The notes under the pieces were generated by a model. That model had not been told where the DNA came from. It searched no databases and saw only the letters and a list, made by a program, of their open reading frames with translations. The position numbers and the translations under genes are program-made. DNA of 21,824 nt from a virus, in IMG/VR virus record IMGVR_UViG_3300005919_000018, positions 1-21,824 of that record. The stretch is one strand, 5' to 3'. Position 1 is the first letter of the stretch. Each line of letters begins with the position of its first letter. Of this stretch, positions 1 to 7,262 are shown piece by piece.

Positions 1-194
1 GAGGCTCGGCTACCTAGTATAGTATAAGGCGCGGTCTGGCTCGGCTACGCCTGCACCCGTACCTGAGTCACTTCGTTCCACGGTACTACACGCGGTAACT
101 ACAGGAATTAGGGCTATAGTTATAACTAAACTAGTACTATAGGGATAAGAAAGGGCTAGTATAGTGGTATATAAGGCGAAGAGTACTAAGGGAG
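1..194. other. Non-coding left edge with short direct repeats
   Basis: No convincing gene is seen here. GGCTCGGCTAC occurs at 3-13 and again at 38-48. CTAGTATAGT followed by ATAAGGCG occurs at 14-31 and again, with five bases inserted, at 156-178. The second copy contains TGG-TATATA (165-173), which resembles the extended -10 boxes found further right and may be a weak promoter. An open minus-strand frame with a lipoprotein-like stretch exists, but it has no start codon. The sequence is cut by the window edge. Confidence 0.4.
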
Positions 195-245
195 ATTAGA
201 CAATAGAGGCTTAAAAGGGCTACAGGCCACGAATAGCGCGGGATT
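195..245 (+). repeat. Conserved upstream block, copy 1
   Basis: This block contains ATTAGACAA (195-203), AGGCT, and a 23-base element at 223-245 that begins CAGGCCACGAATAGCGC and ends GGATT. The 23-base element recurs at 1523-1545 with one mismatch, and ATTAGACAA recurs 18 bases before it there. Both copies lie upstream of one of the two paralogous genes at 382 and 1756. It could be a protein-binding site or an iteron-like element. No conserved stem was found inside it, so a structured RNA is less likely. Confidence 0.7.
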
Positions 246-246
246 G

Positions 247-306
247 AAAAAAGCCCTATTTACAATCCCTACTATGTGTAATAGGGATCGAATTTGGGGC
301 TTTTTT
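247..306 (+). terminator. Two-stem terminator-like hairpin upstream of first paralog
   Basis: AAAAAAGCCC (247-256) pairs perfectly with GGGCTTTTTT (297-306). Inside it ATCCCTA (265-271) pairs with TAGGGAT (282-288) around a 10-base loop. The outer stem ends in a run of T on the + strand, and also on the - strand because of the A run, so it could stop transcription in either direction. It lies just before the promoter at 342-350, and probably insulates the gene at 382 from transcription entering from the left. Confidence 0.65.
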
Positions 307-341
307 GAGCTGCTGAATTAGCGGGTCTTTTCGGCAAAATG

Positions 342-350
342 TGATATAAT
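342..350 (+). promoter_or_regulatory. Extended -10 promoter for first paralog
   Basis: TGA-TATAAT is a consensus extended -10 box (TGN-TATAAT). No good -35 box is seen at 17 bases upstream, which suits an extended -10 promoter. The expected start of transcription, near 357, leaves a leader of only about 25 bases before the ATG at 382. TATAATAAG is shared with the promoter at 1718-1726. Confidence 0.7.
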
Positions 351-381
351 AAGGCTCATTTAAATATATTCGGGATAATTC

Positions 382-1467
382 ATGCCAGCTACTATAACTC
401 TACCTCAGTCTACCACTAAGAAAGGGACTAGCCTACCTATAGAGGCTATTCTCTCTGCTACTCCCGGTACTCTCTTTAAGAACTGGAAAGCCCTGTGTAT
501 TGGCTTTGGTTGGGACAGTGATATGAGTAGTGGGGCTAAGGTATCGGCTAGGAAACTACTAGACCTTAACTGGGAGTATAAGAAAGCCGGGCATTTCATA
601 CAGCTAGTTAGGCGAAAGACGGAAGTTAGCGCAGATCAAACTATAGTAAACGGAGCAATAGTACCTATGCGTAAGATAAGAGAAGGTACTAAGTATTTAA
701 TTAATACTTGTCACTTACTACTTCAGAGACTAGAAGAGGATATACCTGAGACTCTTGGGGAAACTGAAGTAACAGTTACATACCTAAGCGTACTAGAGGT
801 GGCGGAGCTAGTTGGCATTGTTAATAGTAACTATAAGGCCAGAGATAGGGAAGTTACTGGGACTGGTACTGCCTCAAAGAGTATTAAGTTCTTTAATATA
901 GAGAGCTATAATAAGTTAGATTCTATACTAAAGGGGAGCTTTAGACATCTTAAGAGTAGGAACGCTTTGAAGTTAGATGATACTTTCTTAGTAACCCTAC
1001 AGCGAGAGAATGGTAATAAGCCAGTACAGAGGGAGGCTACTAACTCAGAAGCTACTAGGATTATAGAGATAAAGAAGGCGGTTTTAGCAGAAAGGGGCAT
1101 AAGTACTGAGGCATTTATATACACTACTCCTCTAGTTAATGCCTATCTTACTAGAGTAAGCCAGCTAGTTAAGGAAGAATTAGGTATAACTTCATATAGA
1201 AAGGTGAAGAAGTTTAGCTATTCTAGGGCAATTAAGCTTAGTGTTCGCCTGTATAAGAGAGAACTTCACAAGGCTAGTCTTATTTTAGAGACTAATAGAC
1301 AGGTATTAGACGACTTGAGAAAGAAAGTAGACCTATACTTAGAGGATGGGGCAGACAATGCTAGTGTTTTAGTAGGTAATGGTGTTAGTTTAGACACTCA
1401 ATTTAAGGAAATACGCGACTATATAGAGGAACTTCTTAGTAATAATATTAAAGTAACTGCGGAGTAG
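382..1467 (+). CDS. Initiator-like/DNA-binding-type protein of unknown function, paralog A
   Basis: A 361-residue soluble protein with no signal peptide or membrane segment. Residues about 32-79 form a compact domain (NWKALC, then SARKLL, then KKAGHFIQLVRRK). A second conserved part has the pattern TYLSVLEVAELVGIVNSNYK, followed by a long charged alpha-helical C-terminal half. From memory, this order of segments resembles uncharacterised proteins carried by phages and plasmids of Gram-positive bacteria, some next to replication regions; no assigned function is claimed. It is clearly paralogous to the gene at 1756-2736, with matching segments along the full length. The start is preceded by only a weak GGGA ribosome site. 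The gene has its own terminator-insulated promoter, so it is probably expressed alone. A role in replication or gene control is inference. Confidence 0.85.
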   Translation: MPATITLPQSTTKKGTSLPIEAILSATPGTLFKNWKALCIGFGWDSDMSSGAKVSARKLLDLNWEYKKAGHFIQLVRRKTEVSADQTIVNGAIVPMRKIREGTKYLINTCHLLLQRLEEDIPETLGETEVTVTYLSVLEVAELVGIVNSNYKARDREVTGTGTASKSIKFFNIESYNKLDSILKGSFRHLKSRNALKLDDTFLVTLQRENGNKPVQREATNSEATRIIEIKKAVLAERGISTEAFIYTTPLVNAYLTRVSQLVKEELGITSYRKVKKFSYSRAIKLSVRLYKRELHKASLILETNRQVLDDLRKKVDLYLEDGADNASVLVGNGVSLDTQFKEIRDYIEELLSNNIKVTAE

Positions 1468-1504
1468 GGTACTGCGGTTTATATGACTAATGCAGAAGTA
1501 GCTA

Positions 1505-1545
1505 ATTAGACAAGTTAGGCTCCAGGCCACGAATAGCGCTGGATT
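1505..1545 (+). repeat. Conserved upstream block, copy 2
   Basis: ATTAGACAA (1505-1513), AGGCT, then the 23-base element at 1523-1545 that differs at one base from 223-245. It lies between the first paralog and the promoter of the second. The order block, hairpin, promoter, gene is the same as in copy 1, which indicates duplication of the whole unit rather than of the coding region alone. Confidence 0.7.
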
Positions 1546-1553
1546 CAGCTAAG

Positions 1554-1617
1554 TTGTACACATTAGCCCCCCCCTATAGAAACTCTAGATACACTAGGGG
1601 GGAGCTAATATGTACAA
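1554..1617 (-). other. Long hairpin, 23-bp stem with C8/G6 tracts
   Basis: Bases 1554-1576 pair with 1595-1617 around an 18-base loop. The stem begins TTGTACA and contains eight C facing six G. On the + strand there are two mismatches, both C against A (1561/1610 and 1568/1603). In minus-strand RNA both become G-U pairs, giving an unbroken 23-bp helix, so the folded RNA, if there is one, is probably made from the minus strand. No T run follows on either strand, so it is not a standard intrinsic terminator. It could also act as a DNA cruciform, for example at an origin. Confidence 0.6.
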
Positions 1618-1626
1618 AAGCCCTAG

Positions 1627-1665
1627 AGGCCACGGATGACGGGGCGTGCAGCGGGACACCGGCCG
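1627..1665. repeat. GC-rich island containing a third, diverged AGGCCACG copy
   Basis: AGGCCACG at 1627-1634 matches the first eight bases of the element AGGCCACGAATAG found at 225 and 1525, then diverges. By hand count 30 of 39 bases are G or C, against about 40-45 percent around it. GGCC stands at both ends. The preceding AAAAGCCCTA (1616-1625) is also found at 249-258, so this stretch may be the degenerate remainder of another block copy. Confidence 0.45.
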
Positions 1666-1717
1666 AAGATAAAGTTTAAGTTTAACGCAAATAAATCCGT
1701 GCAAATGCTGACCATTA

Positions 1718-1726
1718 TGGTATAAT
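1718..1726 (+). promoter_or_regulatory. Extended -10 promoter for second paralog
   Basis: TGG-TATAAT is a consensus extended -10 box; no convincing -35 is seen. It lies 35 bases before the ATG at 1756, against 37 bases for the matching element at 342-350. Both continue as TATAATAAG. The leader would be about 23 bases and shows no Shine-Dalgarno sequence. Confidence 0.7.
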
Positions 1727-1755
1727 AAGTTTTAGTCAACTAGCAGACACTATCC

Positions 1756-2736
1756 ATGAAAGAATTAAAAGAGACTCTAGCACTCCTATCTCTACCAGTA
1801 ACATATAAAGACTACCCTTCCTTATGCTCAGCTATAGGCTTTCCAGTTGCTTCCGGGAACACTAAAGCAGCCCAACTTAAGCTCTTAGAGGCTAACTATG
1901 TAGTTGAAAAGGCTGGAAGAAGTATAACTCTAGTCTCCCGTAAGGAAGAAGCTATAGTTCTCCCACAGCGTAAGACCCATGAGCCTCGTAATGACTCTAT
2001 CTATTGTAGTATAGTATCGGTAGGTCTATTAGACTACCTAGCCCCTAATGTTGACGGGGATAATGTAACTACGGTGTATCTATCTACTAGCGAGGCGGCA
2101 GAAGTAGCGGGATTAGTAAACTCAGAGTATAAGAACCTACCGTTGGGAGACCAAAAGGACACTTTAGCTACCTCTCAGTTCAAGTCAGAAGTAAGAAATA
2201 AGGTAAAAGACTGTCTTAGGGCTGTGTATAGCTCCCTAACTAGGCAGAATATACTACTAATACGGGATACTTACCTAGTACAAAGGTTCAGTAGTGTGTG
2301 GGATGAGGCAGATAAAGAGACATGTGTTAGGATAATGGATATAAAGAGGAGGTTATTGGATAAGTATGGGGCAGAAACTGAGGGTATTATGTTCTTAAAG
2401 AAGTCATCAGAGGCATATAAAAGGGACTTATACAAGGAATTAAAGAGTGAACTAGGCTTATCTAAGTGTAAAAGGGTTAAAAGTATGTCATTTACTAAGC
2501 AGATTAGGTCTAGTTTGGTTAAATATAAGGCAGAACTAGCTAAGGCTAAGACAAATAAGGAGATAATTAAGTACTTAGGTAAGAGGTTAGAGCGGTTTTT
2601 ACAGAGGACTCCTTTTAGTATGTTAGTTAGCGGAGGAGTTAGTGTGGATGCCCAGAAGAAACAGGCAGTGTTAGAGTTCGAGGAACTTGTTGATGTTTTT
2701 ATTAGATTGGAGGGGGGGGGAGGTGAAAGAGTTTAG
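1756..2736 (+). CDS. Initiator-like/DNA-binding-type protein of unknown function, paralog B
   Basis: A 326-residue soluble protein paralogous to the one at 382-1467. Matching segments include DYPSLCSAIGF with AGRSITLVSRK (residues about 18-63), TTVYLSTSEAAEVAGLVNSEYK in the middle, RIMDIKRRLLDKYG and LGLSKCKRVKSMSF further on, and LVSGGVSVDAQ near the end. The proteins are well diverged, so the duplication is old or the copies were gathered separately. It is about 35 residues shorter than paralog A. Its last codons read through a run of nine G (2712-2720) that encodes glycines, and the gene overlaps the next small gene by 14 bases. No ribosome binding site is visible before the ATG. Function unknown; replication or regulation is a guess from family resemblance and context. 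Confidence 0.85.
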   Translation: MKELKETLALLSLPVTYKDYPSLCSAIGFPVASGNTKAAQLKLLEANYVVEKAGRSITLVSRKEEAIVLPQRKTHEPRNDSIYCSIVSVGLLDYLAPNVDGDNVTTVYLSTSEAAEVAGLVNSEYKNLPLGDQKDTLATSQFKSEVRNKVKDCLRAVYSSLTRQNILLIRDTYLVQRFSSVWDEADKETCVRIMDIKRRLLDKYGAETEGIMFLKKSSEAYKRDLYKELKSELGLSKCKRVKSMSFTKQIRSSLVKYKAELAKAKTNKEIIKYLGKRLERFLQRTPFSMLVSGGVSVDAQKKQAVLEFEELVDVFIRLEGGGGERV

Positions 2737-2884
2737 TGTTGAGGCGTTAGTTATAGTAGGGCTAATGAGGAAGTTAGGGGTGGAAAAGGTAGACGTGAGC
2801 GAGTTAGACTTTAGTGAGCCTAAGGGGTTGGTTATTGGGAGTGACGAGGTAGTATTGGAGGAGAGGGATGGGGGTAAATTGTAA
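2723..2884 (+). CDS. Small hypothetical protein, 53 residues
   Basis: The frame is open from 2687, but I choose the GTG at 2723. It begins VKEFSVEALV right after a G-rich stretch (run of nine G at 2712-2720, then AGG) that can pair with 16S rRNA. The product is acidic and amphipathic, with LMRKLGVEKVDVSELDF followed by EPKGLVIG and DEVVLEER, a pattern like small phage proteins of unknown role. It overlaps the end of paralog B by 14 bases, which suggests translational coupling, and it lies in the +1 frame relative to that gene. Loss of one G from the run would fuse the two frames. It is the last rightward gene before the convergent structural operon. Confidence 0.6.
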   Translation: MKEFSVEALVIVGLMRKLGVEKVDVSELDFSEPKGLVIGSDEVVLEERDGGKL

Positions 2885-3072
2885 GCTATATAAAGAGGGA
2901 AAGTGGCCCCAATGAGTCTCTTCAGTGCTGCTGATTGTATAATTAGCACTCCTAGTAGTGGAAGGATGTAGGTTAATTGTTAGGTACGATAAAAGACCTC
3001 TGGCAGTGTTCGTTGGATAGACGTTAGAGCTATCTCGTATTGGGCTTAGTTCCTCTTGAGGTAAAGATTGAA
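2885..3072. other. Convergent intergenic region
   Basis: Rightward genes end at 2884 and the leftward operon ends at 3073, so a terminator is expected here. I see only weak hairpins: 2924-2950 (AGT-GCTGATT with AATTAGC-ACT, small bulge) and 3045-3076 (CTTAGTTC with GAACTAG, reaching into the stop codon of the leftward gene). Neither has a T run, so termination may be Rho-dependent. Confidence 0.35.
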
Positions 3073-3420
3073 CTAGCCTCCGAAGTTTTGGAGTAATTCA
3101 AGTGAGATAGTATACTTACCTTTTCTTCTAACTACTTTAGTACTGTCTTTAACCATTCTTACGTTATAGACAGTGCCACCACACCCATCAGTATATTGAA
3201 ATACTACTGTATCCCGAACTAAGAAGAGAAATACTAGTACTGTATCCTTATCAGTCGGACTTAGTGGTATATATTCTACGCTCCACCCTCGTCTTACAGC
3301 ATTAACTACCTCATTTGCCCCCTCATATACCGGACTTTCTTCTTTAGTACTCTTTCCAGAGACCGCAATAGTAGTCTCTACTGCCCTAAGAAGCTTTGAT
3401 TGTAGTGGTAAGTCCGCCAT
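3073..3420 (-). CDS. gpM-like minor tail (tail-tip) protein
   Basis: A 115-residue protein whose C-terminal two thirds follow the pattern of lambda-type minor tail protein M: GWSVEYIPLS, then DTVLVFLF, then FQYTDG and a final KYTISLELLQNF strand. In lambda, gpM lies right after the tape measure gene and belongs to the tail tip. The position here is the same: it starts 3 bases after the tape measure stop. It is the last gene of the leftward operon in this window. The expected followers gpL, gpK, gpI and gpJ are absent, and the region beyond is convergent. Family assignment rests on pattern and position and is moderately sure. Confidence 0.65.
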   Translation of the reverse strand: MADLPLQSKLLRAVETTIAVSGKSTKEESPVYEGANEVVNAVRRGWSVEYIPLSPTDKDTVLVFLFLVRDTVVFQYTDGCGGTVYNVRMVKDSTKVVRRKGKYTISLELLQNFGG

Positions 3421-3422
3421 TG

Positions 3423-6400
3423 TTAGAATACTCCAGTTATTTGAGTCGGATTAAGCTGATTACCAGGTCTACTAGCCTTAGCAATACCCTGTTGAACTAA
3501 CGCTCGTAGCTGATTCCCTATAGCTTTAGATATAATTTCCCCTTGGTCTTGTGCGCTACTGCCTTCTTTCTCTACTACTGATACGCTAATAGTACCTATA
3601 GAGATACCTCCCCCGCCTACATTACTAGCTGAAACTCCCATATTACCCTTACTATCCCGCTTAATGGGCATGATGACTTCGGGCTTACCGCCTTCTCTAA
3701 GAGAACCCATGGGGAAAGTGGCAGGAGAACTACCTATATCTGGTATACCTCCTTTAGCAAATGGCGTAACTCCTATAAGACTACCTATATCAAGAGAAGA
3801 TAGGCTTGCTGAGCCACTTATCTGTGTAGTAGCCGCTGTCCCAAGCCCTGCTATAGAAGTTGACCCAACTGCACTAAATAGACTGCCTAGTATCTGACTA
3901 GCTAGTTGTTGTGCGGCTATCTGAGCTAAGCTATCTATAACAGTAAGGGCAAAGTCTTTCATAGCCTCACCAGCACTCTTAGCTCCAGTTATAAAGTCTT
4001 TAAAACTACTACTTAGTGCATCATTTAGAGTAGTCCGTGTGAACACTACAACTTCGTTAGAGGTCTGTTGGAAAGCATATAGACTAGCTGTCATTTCGTC
4101 AATAGACCTGCGTATATTGCCATTTACATCAGTAGTTCTATTGTACTCTGTCTCTGCGTTGGCGATAATCTTAGTCTGTGTGGCGATATAAGCCTCAGCA
4201 GCTACAGTCTTATCTAACATACCCTGTAGATTTGTCTTAGTCCCTGCGTCTACGTCCGCATTAGTCCTAGTAGTTGCGTTATTTAGTGCCTGTTCTGCTA
4301 TAGTAGTGTTACGTATACTATCAGTTAGTTCTGCTTGTGCTACGTTATTAGCCTTAGTATACTCTAGTTGACCTATAGCAAACAGAGTTAGTTCTTTATT
4401 CTTGCCAGCAAAAGCCTCAGCATATAGTTTGTCTAGCCTTGAGTCTAGTAGTTTGTTCTGGGCTTCAGCAGCTAACTTAGCACTACCAGTAAGGGTATAG
4501 TAGGCTTGGCTTGAGGCTATAAGACTCTCGTTGAATTGTCTTTGTGCAGTATCTCGCTGCCCCGCTGTCTTAAGTTCTTTAGCACTCTTCTCAGCTTCCA
4601 GGTTACTTATCTTAACTTTAAGACTATTAGATTGGTTAGCTAATGTCTCTCGGGCAGGAGAACCCTCTGGGGCTTTCTTTATAAGGTCTCTTTGTTTAGC
4701 TAACTGCCCGCGTAACTGGTCTAATCTCTCATCAAAGGCACGGCTCTGTAGTATATTTAGCTCAGAATAATAGGTCTGTATAGATAGTTTATTGTTATCA
4801 TATAGTGCCTTTACTTGAGCGAGCATAGACTGAGTAGCACTAACAGTGGCGTCTGTCTGACGTACTCCGGCATCTTTAGTCGCAGCAAGTTTATCTGCTT
4901 GTAGTTTCTTCTCTTTAGTAGCTAGATCTCTCCCTATACCAGCAGTATGCCTAGCTATAGCATCCTTAGAGGCGAATATAGCAGCTTCAGCTTTGTCTAT
5001 GTCCGCTTGTAGTATGTTAGCTTGTGCCTGAGAAGCTTTACTAGCAGCACCAACAGCTACTTCACCAAACTTAGCTCTTGCAGCTTTAGCTTCATTAAGC
5101 TTAACCTCATACTCCTTTAGTAACCCTAGCTGTTCTTGTATGAATGGGTCATTCTGAATAGATAGTTGTAGCTCTTTAGTTTGTTCTGAATTACCAGTAG
5201 TAGCTACTCTTATTCTCTCAATATAATCATTTATAGCCTTCTCGCCCCTAGCGAACACATCATTAGTTTCTTCCCCGGCTTTCTTTAGGCCATAGATAGC
5301 CCCAGCAACTAAGCCTATAGCTGTAACTAACCCAGCAGGGCTAAGTAAGAAAGCCATGGACACTTTTAGTAGTGTCATAGCCCTAGAAGTAGCCCCTAAA
5401 GCAGCAGTAGCACCAGCCGCAGCAGGAACAACCCCTAACATAAACTCTAAGAAAAGGGCTAACTTGTGGCCAGCTACTACGAAAGCTAACCCCAGTCCTG
5501 CGTTTAATGCTACTGTAAGCTCTTTAGATCCCTTTAACATGCCTCGTATAGAATCTATTACCCCTGTAGCAAGATTAACAGTCTTAATCATAGGCTCTTC
5601 AAGCATAACACCTATAGTCTCGGCTAGATGAGTAAAGGAAGTAGTTAGCCTTCCGAGGTTAGACTGTAAGCCTTCTCCTGCGATAACCATTGACTTAGAG
5701 AAGGTACTACCGTAGAATTCGGCAAATTTAACAAGTTCACCATGGGCTTGAACTAAGCCAGCTTTCATGTCTGCCGCTAGTGTAGCCGTACTTCTACCAG
5801 TAGCTTTAGCAAAGGCAGCAAATGCACCAGGAAGTCTATTACCTAACTGCTTTGTTAACTCTTCTGATTGGACTTTACCCTTATTAAATGTCTGTTGAAG
5901 TGCTTGAAATATACCTACGGCACTATCTGAGGAAAGATGAAGTGCGGTAATAGCGGTATTCATGTTAGTAAATACCTTCCACACGTCTTGGGTAGTCTCC
6001 CCTGCAATACTCATAGAAGCATTTAGGTTACGAAAGTTCTCCCTAAGGGTAGTAATTGATATACCTGTACGTTGGGCTTCTTCGTCTAGGGCTGTCATAA
6101 CACTTGCCCCAGCGAATTGACTATCAAACGTAGCTGCGAAGACAGATTTAGTAGTCTGTAACTCTATTAGAGCCTTGGGGACACTACGCAAAGTATTAAG
6201 CATAGTATTGATAGCAGCGTTTATTAGACGATAGCCCGCTACTACCCCAAAGATATGACTTAGTATGTTATCATGTATGTTAGATATAGAGTTAAGGAAG
6301 TTCTTTTGCTTAGATAGTTCAGCATTTTCTGCTCTAATACCAGCAGCATTAGCAGCCATATACTCATTACCACGACGAGTAAACTGTATATCCCTTGATG

Positions 6401-6908
6401 CCTTTAATGCTTTAGCGGTCGCTAGTTCTTCTCTCTTTATTTGAGCTAGTGCTAGGTTATTATTCTGGTTTTTAACCCTAGCTATCTCACTAAGTGCAGC
6501 TCTCTCAGCAGCAGCAGCTCTATTAATGGCTGCTATTTGAAGCTTTAGCTGGTCTTGGCGTATTCTATCTTGTGATGCAGCAGCAGTCCTAGTAGCAGCT
6601 TCCTTAGCTTGGGTAGCTTTCCTCTCCATAGCAGCTATCTGATCTAATGCTCTTTGGGCATTACTAGCATTAGAAGAAGTCCCAGCAGTACTCGTAACTA
6701 GCTTTTGCGCCCCTATTAGCTTACCTAGTACTCTAGTAGCCTCTTTAACATTCTGTTGGTATTTGCCAAATATAGAAGTTGCCGAAGTTAAAGCCTTATT
6801 AGTTGTAGTTACCGCAGCTGTAACTAGGCCTAGCTGCTTTATTAGCTCTTTTAGGGAGTTATCCTCAGACCCCATATCTACGCTAACAGCTACTTTAACA
6901 TCAGTCAT
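3423..6908 (-). CDS. Tail tape measure protein
   Basis: A 1161-residue protein, by far the longest in the window, placed after the frameshifted tail chaperone as in most siphophages. The N-terminal 200 residues are rich in Ala, Lys and Gln and look coiled-coil. Residues about 255-390 match the known tape-measure N-terminal domain (for example QLGNRLPGAFAAFAKATG). Two hydrophobic stretches at about 470-550 could insert in the host membrane. A second long coiled-coil part follows. Residues about 955-1012 (DALSSSFKDFITGAKSAGEA and on) match the lambda tape-measure C-terminal family, followed by a Gly/Ser-rich end. It sets tail length; at about 0.15 nm per residue a tail near 170 nm is expected. 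It overlaps the preceding frame by 8 bases. Confidence 0.95.
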   Translation of the reverse strand: MTDVKVAVSVDMGSEDNSLKELIKQLGLVTAAVTTTNKALTSATSIFGKYQQNVKEATRVLGKLIGAQKLVTSTAGTSSNASNAQRALDQIAAMERKATQAKEAATRTAAASQDRIRQDQLKLQIAAINRAAAAERAALSEIARVKNQNNNLALAQIKREELATAKALKASRDIQFTRRGNEYMAANAAGIRAENAELSKQKNFLNSISNIHDNILSHIFGVVAGYRLINAAINTMLNTLRSVPKALIELQTTKSVFAATFDSQFAGASVMTALDEEAQRTGISITTLRENFRNLNASMSIAGETTQDVWKVFTNMNTAITALHLSSDSAVGIFQALQQTFNKGKVQSEELTKQLGNRLPGAFAAFAKATGRSTATLAADMKAGLVQAHGELVKFAEFYGSTFSKSMVIAGEGLQSNLGRLTTSFTHLAETIGVMLEEPMIKTVNLATGVIDSIRGMLKGSKELTVALNAGLGLAFVVAGHKLALFLEFMLGVVPAAAGATAALGATSRAMTLLKVSMAFLLSPAGLVTAIGLVAGAIYGLKKAGEETNDVFARGEKAINDYIERIRVATTGNSEQTKELQLSIQNDPFIQEQLGLLKEYEVKLNEAKAARAKFGEVAVGAASKASQAQANILQADIDKAEAAIFASKDAIARHTAGIGRDLATKEKKLQADKLAATKDAGVRQTDATVSATQSMLAQVKALYDNNKLSIQTYYSELNILQSRAFDERLDQLRGQLAKQRDLIKKAPEGSPARETLANQSNSLKVKISNLEAEKSAKELKTAGQRDTAQRQFNESLIASSQAYYTLTGSAKLAAEAQNKLLDSRLDKLYAEAFAGKNKELTLFAIGQLEYTKANNVAQAELTDSIRNTTIAEQALNNATTRTNADVDAGTKTNLQGMLDKTVAAEAYIATQTKIIANAETEYNRTTDVNGNIRRSIDEMTASLYAFQQTSNEVVVFTRTTLNDALSSSFKDFITGAKSAGEAMKDFALTVIDSLAQIAAQQLASQILGSLFSAVGSTSIAGLGTAATTQISGSASLSSLDIGSLIGVTPFAKGGIPDIGSSPATFPMGSLREGGKPEVIMPIKRDSKGNMGVSASNVGGGGISIGTISVSVVEKEGSSAQDQGEIISKAIGNQLRALVQQGIAKASRPGNQLNPTQITGVF

Positions 6909-7242
6909 TTGTATTTCCTATAAACTTATCGGAGAACCCTCCACAGATATAAGGTATCTGGAAGAGTGTTTTTGTTACTGGCAAATCTTGTTCTTCTATT
7001 AGCTTTAGTAGTATGCTAGAGGCTGGACTAAGTGAACAGTACTCCCCTAAGTAAGGGATTAGTATTGTAAATAGCTCATACACTTTAGCATTAGTCTCCC
7101 ATAGATATATAGTATGAATATCTTCAGCTTCCTGCTCATCTTCCTCTTCTAGTGATAACCCTGGAAAGGCCTCTCGAAACGTGTCTTCCTCGTCTCTAGC
7201 TTTCTTAACTTCCTTATCCCTGTTACCGGCTCTATAGACCAT
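6901..7242 (-). CDS. Tail assembly chaperone, T-like domain made by -1 frameshift
   Basis: This frame encodes the C-terminal half of a G-T type tail chaperone fusion. The ATG at 7242 opens a 113-residue frame, but the frame is open upstream to the slippery site at 7269-7275. A -1 slip there joins the first 154 residues of the upstream protein to LLEAGETLG and then to MVYRAGNRDKE, giving about 276 residues. The T part starts very charged (VKKARDEEDT, EEEDEQEAED) and ends just inside the tape measure gene. In lambda, gpG binds the T part to recruit tail tube subunits onto the tape measure. Independent initiation at 7242 is possible, but no strong ribosome site is seen. Confidence 0.85.
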   Translation of the reverse strand: MVYRAGNRDKEVKKARDEEDTFREAFPGLSLEEEDEQEAEDIHTIYLWETNAKVYELFTILIPYLGEYCSLSPASSILLKLIEEQDLPVTKTLFQIPYICGGFSDKFIGNTND

Positions 7243-7262
7243 TCCAAGGGTTTCACCAGCTT

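Noticed and set aside
1-190. Open minus-strand frame with a lipoprotein-like stretch (LVITIALIPVVTACSTVE)
   Set aside because: It ends at a stop inside the window and has no ATG, GTG or TTG start after the upstream stop at about 195; biased base use easily gives such frames.
1627-1665. Calling the GC-rich island a cos site
   Set aside because: Only a few bases recall lambda cosN, and it is far from the terminase genes; kept only as a low-interest observation.
2671-2949. 92-residue minus-strand frame across the end of paralog B
   Set aside because: It is opposite a gene with clear homology to its paralog, is low in complexity (Ser/Thr/Leu/Asn), and has no context.
2924-2950. Hairpin as an intrinsic terminator between convergent units
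   Set aside because: Short bulged stem and no T run on either strand.
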